DNA from: OLB4 sp002050165
GTDB lineage: Bacteria > Bacteroidota > Ignavibacteria > Tepidaquicellales > Tepidaquicellaceae
Assembly (NCBI GenBank): GCA_030263475.1
Contig: SZPC01000005.1
Location: forward strand, 114,302 to 178,301
Direction: 5' to 3'
Length of the DNA: 64,000 nucleotides
Made by a program: the position numbers and the translations under genes. The notes below the pieces were generated by a model that saw only the letters and a list, made by a program, of their open reading frames with translations, was not told the DNA's origin and made no database searches. Numbering within the stretch: position 1 is the stretch's first letter; the number at the start of each line of letters is the position of its first letter. Positions 53,626-63,300 of the stretch are shown here, piece after piece.

Positions 53626-54048
53626 TTAATTTTTAGTTTCATTTTCTTCGTCCGCTGTTACCTCACCACCGGTAGCCGGACTTGTGGGCGCCTGCTCTTC
53701 CTCGTTCATTAACGTTTCCACGACTAATGTTAGGTGCGAGGTCCTCTTGCGTATTCTGAACGCTCTGCCCTGAGGAGCAGGTAGTAATCTTTTTAAAACG
53801 GGACCACCGTCAACAAATGCCTCTTTTATTAAAACCTCATTTTGAGCAATTCTACCGGTATCGAGTTTATTTATTAAATTTGAATATGCTGAAAGTAATG
53901 TATTTTCTATTACCTTTGATGTTTTCCTTTTAGAGAACTTTAAAATAGCGATTGCTTCATCAACACGCTTGTTTCTTATTAGGTCAACAACAAGTCGCAT
54001 TTTACGGGGAGATGATTTTATGTACTTTTTTACTGCTCTTGCCTCCAT
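53626..54048 (-). CDS. rplV: Ribosomal protein L22
   Basis: 140 residues. YIKSSPRKMRLVVDLIR and PAPQGRAFRIRKRTSHLTLV are typical; a Glu/Thr-rich tail of about 25 residues follows. It lines the exit tunnel. Its ATG shares one base with the rpsS stop. Confidence 0.97.
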   Translation of the reverse strand: MEARAVKKYIKSSPRKMRLVVDLIRNKRVDEAIAILKFSKRKTSKVIENTLLSAYSNLINKLDTGRIAQNEVLIKEAFVDGGPVLKRLLPAPQGRAFRIRKRTSHLTLVVETLMNEEEQAPTSPATGGEVTADEENETKN

Positions 54049-54335
54049 TACTTTTTACCCCCTTTTTCATCTTTCCTTTGTCCTGCATGAAGCCTGAAAG
54101 TCCTTGTAGCAGCAAATTCTCCCAATTTATGTCCAATCATATTTTCAGTAATGTAAACCGGAATAAATTTATTGCCGTTATGCACCGCAAAAGTATGCCC
54201 GATAAATTCCGGAATAATGGTACAAGACCTTGACCAGGTCTTTACAACCTTTTTTTGATTTTGTGAATTCAATGCTTCAACTTTATCAAGCAACTTATAA
54301 TCAATGAATGGACCCTTTTTTAAAGATCTTGACAT
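54048..54335 (-). CDS. rpsS: Ribosomal protein S19
   Basis: 95 residues. MSRSLKKGPFIDYKLLDKV, KTWSRSCTIIPEFIGHTFAV and EFAATRTFRLH are standard for S19, in the small-subunit head. Confidence 0.98.
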   Translation of the reverse strand: MSRSLKKGPFIDYKLLDKVEALNSQNQKKVVKTWSRSCTIIPEFIGHTFAVHNGNKFIPVYITENMIGHKLGEFAATRTFRLHAGQRKDEKGGKK

Positions 54336-54341
54336 ATCGGA

Positions 54342-55163
54342 TTATTTTCTCTTTTTAACTATAAATTTATTTCCGGGGTGATTTTTCTTCCGGGTTTTGT
54401 AGCCTTTGGCAGGTAGTCCCCATGGACTAACCGGGTGTCCGCCACCGGAAGTTTTACCTTCGCCACCGCCCATCGGGTGATCTACCGGGTTCATCGCAAC
54501 ACCTCTTACGTGAGGTCTCTTTCCAAGCCACCTTGACCTGCCCGCCTTTCCGATGCTTATATTTTCATGATCCGGATTGCTGACAACTCCAATAGTTGCC
54601 TTGCAGGTTGAAAGTATCATCCGAACTTCACCTGATGGAAGCTTAACCTGACAATACTTCTGATCTTTCGCTATTATTTGCGCGGAAGTTCCTGCGCTTC
54701 TGGCAATTTGAGCCCCCTTACCAGGTTTTAATTCTATATTGTGAATAAACGTACCAACCGGTATTGCAGAAAGCTGGAGAGTATTACCCGGTTTTATATC
54801 CGAGTTGTTGGATGAATAAATTTTTGCGCCTACCTTTAAACCATCCGGAGCAATTATGTATGATTTTTTATTATCCGGGTATTGAATTAAAGCAATTCTT
54901 GCAGACCTGTTTGGATCATACTCGATGGCAATTATCGTAGCTTCCGCATCAATGTTCCTTTTGAAATCAATTATTCTGTATTTTCTCTTATGACCGCCAC
55001 CACGGTGCCGCGCAGTAACACGACCATGGTTATTCCGTCCGCCTGACTTTTTCAGTGGTGCGGTTAAAGATTTCTCCGGCTTAACTTTAGTAACATCGTC
55101 AAAAGAAGAAATCGAGTAGTATCTCGTTGCCGGTGTGTTCGGTTTTAGTTTACGTAATGCCAT
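54342..55163 (-). CDS. rplB: Ribosomal protein L2
   Basis: 273 residues, full length. GRVTARHRGGGHKRKYRIIDF, RGVAMNPVDHPMGGGEGKTSGG and HPVSPWG are the key L2 motifs near the peptidyl-transferase centre. Here it is the first gene of the operon: the usual rpsJ, rplC, rplD and rplW do not precede it, and a promoter-like site lies 42 bases upstream. Confidence 0.98.
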   Translation of the reverse strand: MALRKLKPNTPATRYYSISSFDDVTKVKPEKSLTAPLKKSGGRNNHGRVTARHRGGGHKRKYRIIDFKRNIDAEATIIAIEYDPNRSARIALIQYPDNKKSYIIAPDGLKVGAKIYSSNNSDIKPGNTLQLSAIPVGTFIHNIELKPGKGAQIARSAGTSAQIIAKDQKYCQVKLPSGEVRMILSTCKATIGVVSNPDHENISIGKAGRSRWLGKRPHVRGVAMNPVDHPMGGGEGKTSGGGHPVSPWGLPAKGYKTRKKNHPGNKFIVKKRK

Positions 55164-55204
55164 TATCTTACTCTAAGTGTTGTAGTCAAAAATTTACAAA
55201 CCGC

Positions 55205-55233
55205 AAATTACTTATAATGAGCAAGAAAGTCAA
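55205..55233 (-). promoter_or_regulatory. Promoter for the ribosomal operon
   Basis: Minus strand TTGACT (55233-55228), 17-base spacer, TAATTT (55210-55205) followed by G, in the 118-base gap between the MoxR gene and rplB. The -10 region matches that of secD base for base over AAGTAATTTG. Confidence 0.55.
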
Positions 55234-55281
55234 TATAGGAAAATGGTCAAAAGTTGGTTTTGAGATTGGTAGATTAGCGGT

Positions 55282-56277
55282 TCAGAGGAGCTCTTTAATT
55301 ATATCTGCGACTTTTATATTTTCAGAATCGGCGTTGAAGTTCAGAATAATCCGGTGGCGCAATACCGGTAGCGCTACTTTCCTGATATCATCACGGTCAG
55401 GTGAAAATCTTCCCTCAAGAATACAACGTGTTTTCGCTGCCATGATTAAGTTTTGTGCTGCACGTGGGCCAGCCCCCCAACTGACGTAATCGTTTACTAT
55501 TTTCTTTTGATTGGAACCCCCGGGTCTCGTACTTGTGCTTAGAGTTACAGAGTAGTTTATTACCTCATCAGAGACCGGAACCTTCTTTACCAAATCCTGA
55601 AACTCTAAAATATCCTGCTTGTCAAAAACATGAGATAACACGGGCGAATACATACTGGTGGTACGTTTAATTATATCAGCTTCTTCTCCGAACGATGGAT
55701 AATCCAACCACAGGTTAAACATGAAACGATCGAGTTGTGCTTCAGGTAACGGATAAGTTCCCTCCTGTTCAATAGGGTTTTGTGTTGCAAGCACAAAAAA
55801 GGGTTCCTCAAGTTGATAGCTAACCCCGGCTGCAGTTACCTTGTGCTCCTGCATAGCTTCCAAAAGTGCTGATTGCGTTTTAGGTGGAGTCCGGTTGATT
55901 TCATCCGCAAGCAAAAGGTTTGCGAAAATTGGTCCCTTAATGAATTTAAAAAATTTTTTCCCTTCTGAATCACTTTCCAATATTTCAGTCCCGGTAATAT
56001 CTGACGGCATCAGGTCAGGGGTAAACTGTATCCTGTTGAAATTAAGCTTTAATACCTCCGATAGAGTTTTCACAATCAGCGTCTTCGCTAACCCCGGAAC
56101 ACCAACCAAGAGACAATGTCCCTTCGCCAGGATAGAAATCAATATCAACTCAATTATTTCGCTTTGGCCTACGATAACTTTTGCTACTTCCTGTTTGAGG
56201 GATTTATATTTTTGATTAAGTATTTTTACCTTTTCAACATCTGAGGCGATGTCATTTAGTGTTTCAACTTTTTCCAT
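55282..56277 (-). CDS. MoxR-type AAA ATPase
   Basis: 331 residues. Walker A VGVPGLAKTLIVKTLSE (Ala where most have Gly-Lys-Thr context), Walker B LLLADEINRTPPKTQSALLEAMQE, sensor FVLATQNPIEQEGTYPLPEAQLDRF, and a C-terminal lid with WGAGPRAAQNLI. MoxR ATPases act as chaperones that mature enzyme complexes, usually with DUF58 and VWA-domain partners. No such partner follows here; instead it is two bases after three M16 peptidase genes and ahead of the ribosomal operon. Confidence 0.93.
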   Translation of the reverse strand: MEKVETLNDIASDVEKVKILNQKYKSLKQEVAKVIVGQSEIIELILISILAKGHCLLVGVPGLAKTLIVKTLSEVLKLNFNRIQFTPDLMPSDITGTEILESDSEGKKFFKFIKGPIFANLLLADEINRTPPKTQSALLEAMQEHKVTAAGVSYQLEEPFFVLATQNPIEQEGTYPLPEAQLDRFMFNLWLDYPSFGEEADIIKRTTSMYSPVLSHVFDKQDILEFQDLVKKVPVSDEVINYSVTLSTSTRPGGSNQKKIVNDYVSWGAGPRAAQNLIMAAKTRCILEGRFSPDRDDIRKVALPVLRHRIILNFNADSENIKVADIIKELL

Positions 56278-56279
56278 TT

Positions 56280-57647
56280 TTAAACTTGAATTATTTTTAC
56301 CGCGCCAATTTGTTCCATTAAACCTGAGATTGACTCAACATCACCCGCCAGACAATAACTTATCTCATCAGGGTTAATATATTTTCTTGCAGTTTCCAGG
56401 ACTTCTTCACTTGTTATTTTCAGAGTTTCGGTAACATAGTTATCGTAAAAATCTTTCTCCATATCAAACAGCCGTAAATTAATTAAGAGCGTTGATATTG
56501 ATTGAGGAGTCTCAAGCTGAAGAGGAAAACTTCCCGCAATGTAATTTTTGGTTAATTCCAACTCATCTTCGGTAATTTTTTCACTTGTAAACTCTCGCAA
56601 TACTTTGATGACCTGTTCACATGCAGGTGCTGTTAGATCATTTTTAACTTCGGTTTCAATACAAAAATCTCCTGCGTACCTTCTTTGAATAAAAAATGAT
56701 CTTGCACCGTACGTAAAACCGTTCACTTCACGCAAGTTGTGATTTATTCTTGATGTGAAACTTCCCCCTAAAATTGTGTTCATGAATTTAATTTTCAAAA
56801 AATCTTCCGACTTTTTTTCAATCCCGCGATGTCCAATTTTCATTGATGCCTGCACTGCACCACCTTTATTAGTCAAATATACTCCGGCTTTCGGTAAAAG
56901 TTTTATTTTCTCACTTTCGGATTTTAAATCAGAGCGATTTAAATGTGAAAAATATTTTTCAACTTTTTCGATCGATTCATCTGCTGTAATATCGCCAATA
57001 AATGAAATCAGCATCTCACCGGGATTAATTAAATCTGAATGGAGCTGTTTTACCTTCGTCACCGAAAGTTCCCGCAAGCTTGAATTTGTTCCGGTTAAAG
57101 GGAGAGAATATGGTGTTCTATCGTAAATCACCTTGTTAAACAACAGAGTGGATAGATATTCGCAGTCATCTTTGTACGCAATTATTTCGTTCAGTCGTTT
57201 GGACTTTTCTCTTAAAAATTCTTTTTCGTCAAACACTGGTTGAAGAATCATTTCCTGCACAAGGTCAAAAAGTTCACTGAAATTTTTAGATAGCGAAACA
57301 AAATTAACAATAAATGCATCAAAGTTGGAGCTGACATTAACATCCGCACCGAGATAATCAATTCGCTCTGAGAGTTCCTCACCATTAAATCTTGGTGTTC
57401 CGAGCGTAATCAACTCAGACATTATACTCCCCAGTCCGGCACAATCTTCACCGTAATACGAATCGAAATATTTACCTCTTTTAAAGACTATGCTCGAGGA
57501 TACCAATGGCAGGCGATTATCTTCAATAACAAGTATTGTAATTCCGTTGTCGGTCTTTACCTCTTTGAAATCCGGGAATTTCACATCTTTTGGTTTTCCT
57601 GCCAGAGGCGGAATAGAACGATCTAACATTAAATTATCCAATTTCAC
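56280..57647 (-). CDS. M16 peptidase family protein without zinc motif
   Basis: 455 residues with the two-domain M16 fold. At the place of HxxEH it reads GLGSIMSELI, so both His and the catalytic Glu are missing (Ser74, Ser77, Glu78). The C-terminal domain keeps GGAVQASMKIGHRG and the family Arg/Tyr segment NGFTYGARSFF. In M16B heterodimers one subunit has the zinc site and the other supplies the Arg/Tyr pair; this protein fits the second kind. It overlaps the upstream M16 gene by four bases. Confidence 0.9.
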   Translation of the reverse strand: MKLDNLMLDRSIPPLAGKPKDVKFPDFKEVKTDNGITILVIEDNRLPLVSSSIVFKRGKYFDSYYGEDCAGLGSIMSELITLGTPRFNGEELSERIDYLGADVNVSSNFDAFIVNFVSLSKNFSELFDLVQEMILQPVFDEKEFLREKSKRLNEIIAYKDDCEYLSTLLFNKVIYDRTPYSLPLTGTNSSLRELSVTKVKQLHSDLINPGEMLISFIGDITADESIEKVEKYFSHLNRSDLKSESEKIKLLPKAGVYLTNKGGAVQASMKIGHRGIEKKSEDFLKIKFMNTILGGSFTSRINHNLREVNGFTYGARSFFIQRRYAGDFCIETEVKNDLTAPACEQVIKVLREFTSEKITEDELELTKNYIAGSFPLQLETPQSISTLLINLRLFDMEKDFYDNYVTETLKITSEEVLETARKYINPDEISYCLAGDVESISGLMEQIGAVKIIQV

Positions 57648-58948
57648 TTTTTGTTTTTTGGTATATAGCTTAACCTTATTCTGTTGTCCGGTCTAAGAAA
57701 TTTCTTTGCAAACATTGTTAACTCGTTTTTTGATACACTAAGGTAATCGTAAATTGAAGTATTAATCTTCTCGGGATCGTTAAAATAGAATTCATAATTT
57801 GCAAGCTGATCAGCAGTTGAAATCAGTGTTATGTTTCTGTTACAATACATTGTCATCACCTGATTCTTTGCCTTGTCAATCAAAGAGTTTTCAAAGTTAC
57901 CGGCGGAAATATTCCCTATGATATTATCGAATTTCTCTACAGCTTTTTCAATTGGCTTATCAGCGTAACCACTTAACGCCAGTGACATAGTTCCTGCTTT
58001 TTCAAGCGCGTGGTATGTCAGGTCAATATCGCTCACAAGGTCTCCCTTATATACAAGCTCCTTATAGAGCAGTGAACTTTCACCATAAGACAAAATAAAT
58101 GAGAGCAAATTGCCCACAATATATTCACGGGTATTTTTCTCCGGAACAAGGTAAAATATAAAATCGCTTGGTAAGTTTACGTTATCATGAACTGTTTCAG
58201 AAAGCGTGAGCGTTTGCCTTAAAGTTCCGAATTCGGTTCGATGAATAGCACCGTTACTGTTTATTGTTCCGTAATATTTATTTACAAGTTCCGGTACAGT
58301 TGAATAATCTATATCACCGGTTATGGTTAAAATTGCATTTGAAGGTGAATAGTATTTGGAATAAAATTTCTCTACTTCGCCTAAAGACAATTGCATTAAA
58401 TTTTCTACATCACCTATAACCGGCCACTTATAAGCACAATCCGGAAAAAGTAATTTTGAACTAATCTCGTCAACTGAACCATACGGTGCATTATCACAAT
58501 ATAACAGTTTCTCTTCATGAATTACTTTTTTCTGAACTTCAAGGCTTTCCGATGTTACACCAAAACCTGCCATCCTGTCTGAATCAAGCCATAGCCCGAA
58601 TTCAAGTTGGTTTGACGGGAGTAACATGAAATAATTTGTTATGTCATTTGAAGTATATGCGTTGCTTTCACCGCCACGACTTTGCAATAGTGTATCAAAT
58701 TCACCGCTGCTGGTGTTAGCAGTTTCCTCGAAAAGTAAGTGTTCGAGTAAATGTGCTAAACCGGTAACTTCAGGCATTTCATCTTTTGAACCGACTTTAT
58801 ATGTTGTGTTGATTACTACGCTAGGTATTTTGTTGTTACGGGCAAGGATTACTTTCAAACCATTGTCTAGAACATACTTCCTGAATTCTACCATTGGTTT
58901 TCTTACATCGGTCATATCGTAATCGCGAACATCTAATTTATGTATCAT
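57644..58948 (-). CDS. M16 zinc peptidase (second of three)
   Basis: 434 residues. The inverted zinc motif is intact: GLAHLLEHLLFEE with His66, Glu69 and His70, and the downstream Glu in VIHEEKLLYCDNAPYG. No signal peptide is visible, so it may be cytoplasmic or exported by another route. It overlaps its neighbours by four bases at each end, which indicates translational coupling and probably fixed ratios of the three M16 proteins. Confidence 0.93.
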   Translation of the reverse strand: MIHKLDVRDYDMTDVRKPMVEFRKYVLDNGLKVILARNNKIPSVVINTTYKVGSKDEMPEVTGLAHLLEHLLFEETANTSSGEFDTLLQSRGGESNAYTSNDITNYFMLLPSNQLEFGLWLDSDRMAGFGVTSESLEVQKKVIHEEKLLYCDNAPYGSVDEISSKLLFPDCAYKWPVIGDVENLMQLSLGEVEKFYSKYYSPSNAILTITGDIDYSTVPELVNKYYGTINSNGAIHRTEFGTLRQTLTLSETVHDNVNLPSDFIFYLVPEKNTREYIVGNLLSFILSYGESSLLYKELVYKGDLVSDIDLTYHALEKAGTMSLALSGYADKPIEKAVEKFDNIIGNISAGNFENSLIDKAKNQVMTMYCNRNITLISTADQLANYEFYFNDPEKINTSIYDYLSVSKNELTMFAKKFLRPDNRIRLSYIPKNKK

Positions 58949-60282
58949 GATTTTTTCTCCGGAATATAGTTAAGTATATATCTATGGTTATTCAGAAAAT
59001 TTTCATTAACGAAATTTACAATGTCGTCCGCTGTAACTGATTCAATTATTTTATAGAGTTCATTAATATTGTTCGGGTCATTTAAATAAAATTTATAGTA
59101 AAGAGCCTGAAGATTTTTAACCAACAAGGTTGATATTCCCAAAAACACGGAGAGTAGCTTTTTATTTTTTGCTTTTTCCAGTTCACGCTCTGAAATATCG
59201 CCCGATACGAAGCTCTCTATTTCACGGTCAAAAATTTCCAAAATTATATTCCTGCTGCTTATATCGGGGTAGAAAAATCTTTGGGTTACAATCGCGCATT
59301 TTTGCCAACTAATCAGATGTGATGTTAAGTCGGTTACAAGTTTCTTCTGATAAACAAGTTTTCTGTATAACCTGCTACTGGTGGAGTTTATCAATAATTC
59401 ATTGAATATATCTGCGATAATATTTCTTTTAAAATCAAACCCGGGTAATTGATAGCCGATGAATAATCCGGGAAGAGCTACATTACTTTCAATTACTTCC
59501 AATTTATCTTCAACAAGTGGAATGTAATCCTTTAAATTTAACGTCGGGATCTCGCCTGATTTGGAAGTACTGAAATATTTCCCGATGTATTCTTCAACTG
59601 TTTCCTGCTCAACGTTTCCCGAAACTGCGATTATTAGATTATCCGGCCGGTAATAGTTGTTATGGAATTCCAATGCTTGCGTTAAAGAGAAGTCTTTTAT
59701 GTCAACCGGTAAACCAATGGTGGGAGTTTCATAAGAAGAACCACGCATCAGATTCTCAAACAATTTAAAAAGTGCCAAACCGTAAGGAGCGTTATCGTAA
59801 TTTTGCATCCGTTCTTCAATCACAACATCTTTTTGATTTTGCAAATTCTCTTCCGTAAGCCGAAGGTCATAGAGCCGATCTGACTCCAGCCAGAAACAAG
59901 TTTCAAGTTGGTGTGACGGTACTTGTTCATAATAGGCAGTATAATCCGCCATCGTGAAAGCGTTCAGAGTACCGCCAGCCTGCTGAATAAATTTAAAATG
60001 TCCCATCTTAGGAATGTTTCCAGACCCCTGAAACATGAGATGTTCAAAAAGATGGGCAATTCCCTTTTGTCCGTGAAGTTCATTACGCGAACCAACTTTA
60101 TATAAAAATCCGGTTGTAACTATTTCACGGGATTTGTCCTGCGATATGATTACATCAATTCCACTTTCAGACCGGAACTCAAAAAATGGTATTTTGTTTG
60201 AATTACAAAATACATTGACGTTTTTTTTCGATTTGTTAAACTTACTCTCAGTTAACTTTTGTAACATAATAAAAGCGTTCAA
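58945..60282 (-). CDS. M16 zinc peptidase (first of three)
   Basis: 445 residues. Zinc motif GIAHLFEHLMFQG with His77, Glu80, His81, and the third ligand in VVIEERMQNYDNAPYG. The C-terminal domain follows normally. An ATG five codons in (MLQKL) is an alternative start. No signal peptide is evident. It is the first gene of the M16-M16-M16-MoxR run and is divergent from the protease-barrel gene, with 90 bases between the two starts. Confidence 0.93.
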   Translation of the reverse strand: MNAFIMLQKLTESKFNKSKKNVNVFCNSNKIPFFEFRSESGIDVIISQDKSREIVTTGFLYKVGSRNELHGQKGIAHLFEHLMFQGSGNIPKMGHFKFIQQAGGTLNAFTMADYTAYYEQVPSHQLETCFWLESDRLYDLRLTEENLQNQKDVVIEERMQNYDNAPYGLALFKLFENLMRGSSYETPTIGLPVDIKDFSLTQALEFHNNYYRPDNLIIAVSGNVEQETVEEYIGKYFSTSKSGEIPTLNLKDYIPLVEDKLEVIESNVALPGLFIGYQLPGFDFKRNIIADIFNELLINSTSSRLYRKLVYQKKLVTDLTSHLISWQKCAIVTQRFFYPDISSRNIILEIFDREIESFVSGDISERELEKAKNKKLLSVFLGISTLLVKNLQALYYKFYLNDPNNINELYKIIESVTADDIVNFVNENFLNNHRYILNYIPEKKS

Positions 60283-60372
60283 TCTAAAATTAATTCCTTT
60301 AACATTCAGTGTAAAAACCTAAGTCAAACCGTCTGGTTAAAAATACTGTCTAAACCATCAAAACGATTTATA

Positions 60373-63300
60373 ATGAAATTTCATAAAAAATATTTGCTGT
60401 TATTTGCATTTATCATTACTGCGTTTACGATACTCTCGAGTAATCAGGCAATGGCACAGTTTGGAAAGAACAAAGTTCAATACAAACAATTCAAATGGAA
60501 ATTCATTCAAAGCAAACATTTCGATATATATTTCTATCAAGGTGGTGAATACCTGGCAGACTATACCGCAAAGGTTGCCGAGCAATCGCTTGACTCGATG
60601 TCAAAGAATCTAAACGGAAAAATTTCCAATCGGATTCCAATTATTGTTTTTGAATCGCACAACGACTTCCAGCAAAACAATGTTATTGATGTTTTCCTTC
60701 CGGAAGGTGTTGGCGGTGTTACTGAACTTTTCAAAAACAGGATATTAGTCCCTTTTGAAGGCGATTACGAAAAATTCAAACATGTAATTCACCACGAATT
60801 ACTGCACGCATACATGAACGATGTCTTTTACGGCGGAAGCATACAAAACATAATTTCAAGGAATATTACTCTAGTGTTTCCATTATGGTTCAACGAAGGA
60901 ATGGCGGAATACGTGAGTTTAAGCGGTATGAACAAGGAGAACGATATGTTCATGCGCGATGCTGTCATTAACGATTACGTCCCGCAAATCGAATATGTTG
61001 GAGGTTATCTTGCCTACAGGGCGGGTCAAAGTTTCTTCTCATTTCTTGCGGATTATTACGGTAAGGAAAAAATAGGTAAACTCTTTAACGAAATTAAAAG
61101 CAGCGGCGATATGCATCGCGGATTTAAAAATACATTCGGGATTGAACTTGAAAAGCTGAACGAGAAGTGGCATAAGTATCTGAATCAAACTTACTGGTCA
61201 GATTCAAAACTGCGCACAGAGGTTACCGACTTTTCAAAACAGTTAACCGACATTACAAAGGATGGCGGTTTTTACAATATTGCTCCTGAGATTTCACCGG
61301 ACGGGAAATATTTCCTTTTCATTTCGAACAGAAACGATTTATTCGACGTGTTTCTTGCGAGAACTGAAGACGGAAAAGTAATTGAAACAATTATTGAAGG
61401 TCAGACTACACCTGACTTTGAGGAATTACAGGTACTCACACCAGGCTTAAGTTGGGCTCCCGATGGCAGACGTGCAGCGATAAGCGTTAAAGCCGGTAGC
61501 GAAGACGCAATTTTTATTTTTAATGTAAAATCCGGCGACAGACAAAAGCTCCCTGTCCATATGGGAAACATTTCTTACGTCAGTTGGTCGCCTGCGGGAA
61601 ATGAACTCGCATTTGTTGGTACGAACAACAAGCAATCTGATATCTACCTTTATGAAATAAGCACCGGTACGTTACAAAATCTCACCGATGATATTTTCTC
61701 CGATTCCGAACCAACCTGGTCACCGGACGGAGAATATGTATATTTCACCTCTGACAGGGGGTCCTTTACAGAAAATTCTATGATACCTGCTGACTTCAAT
61801 ATGTTTGATTACGATAACAAACAGAAAGATATTTATAGTGTAAACACAGATACAAAAGAATTAAAGAGAATTACGAATATACCTTTTTCAAACCAAAGCT
61901 ACGCTAAACTGAGCCAGGATGGAAATAAACTCCTTTTTATTTCTGATGTGAACGGAATCAGTAATTTGTATTTAATGGATAAAACCGATACAGGATTCGG
62001 GAATATGAGAGCTATTACAAATTCTCAATCTCCTGTTGACCAGTTATCAATCTCGAAAGATGGGAAGAAACTTCTGATGGTCTCATTGAATAAAGGCGGT
62101 TACGATATTTTCATGATGGAAGGACCGTTCGACAGACAACTTGATATTGATACACTTCCACTTACACAATTTGTTCAAACACAGAGGCTCAACCGCGAAC
62201 TTGCGGATTCTGTCGGAAACAAGAAGGCTACGAACGATAGTTTTGATTCAGGGGATACATTCACAAGCGCAGATACAACCAAAGATTCAAACCTTACAGT
62301 TTACGGTGATAAAGTAGAAATTAATTTTTCGAGCAGCTACAAAGACTCTTCTTACAAATCGGCAACCAGTTATGCTGATTCAATTTACAAAAACAATCCG
62401 AATTTCAGGCTGTCAGGTAATGTAAATCCTGATGGCAGTTTTGTTATAAACGATTATAAAGTGAAATTCTCTCCGGATTTTGTTTACGGGAACGCAAATT
62501 ATTCAAGTTTTTACGGAGTGCAGGGGTTAGCTTCGATATCACTGAGCGATATGCTCGGAAATCATCGGATAGCAATTATAACTTCGATGGTAATTGACCT
62601 TAAGAACAGCGACTATGCGGTTGGTTATTATTACCTCCCCGGACGAATAGATTACGGAGCTGAACTTTTTCACACTGCAAGATTCCTGTTGTACAACAGG
62701 TTTGACGGACGCGGCGAGCAGTTGTACAGATATAGAAATTTTGGGGCGACTTTAAATGCATCGTATCCATTCAATAGGTTCAAAAGAATTGACGGTGGAA
62801 TTTCCGTTCAAAATGTTTCACAGGAAAACCTCGACAACTCACAGGAACCCATCATAAAGAAAACATTTATAGTCCCATCACTGAGCTTTGTTCACGATAA
62901 CACAATCTTTGGAAGTACAAAGCCCATCAAAGGTACTAGGTACAATATAACTGCACTCGCTTCTCCGAAACTTGGCAATGACGGAATCGGGTTTACTTCT
63001 TTAATCGGAGATTACAGGACATATTTCAAACTTGCCGACGGATACAATTTTGCGCTCAGGCTATCCGGTGGTGCAAGCTGGGGTCCAAATCCACAAAGAT
63101 TTTATCTGGGCGGTACACAAAACTGGCTTAACAGAGAATTTGAAAACGAGAATATCCCAATTGGAAATATTGAAGAATATTCATTTTCATACCCCGGTCT
63201 CCCATTGCGGGGTTATAATTACGATCGAATATCAGGCTCGAAATATGCACTATTAAACGCTGAATTCAGGCTACCTATAATTCAATACCTGATTCTTGGG

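Noticed and set aside
55127..55489. Plus-strand open frame across the rplB-moxR gap
   Set aside because: It overlaps both genes on the opposite strand and has no homology-like motifs; the gap holds a minus-strand promoter instead.
60322..60327. TTGACT as -35 for the M16 operon
   Set aside because: At 17 bases only TGTTAA follows, a poor -10, so no promoter was called.
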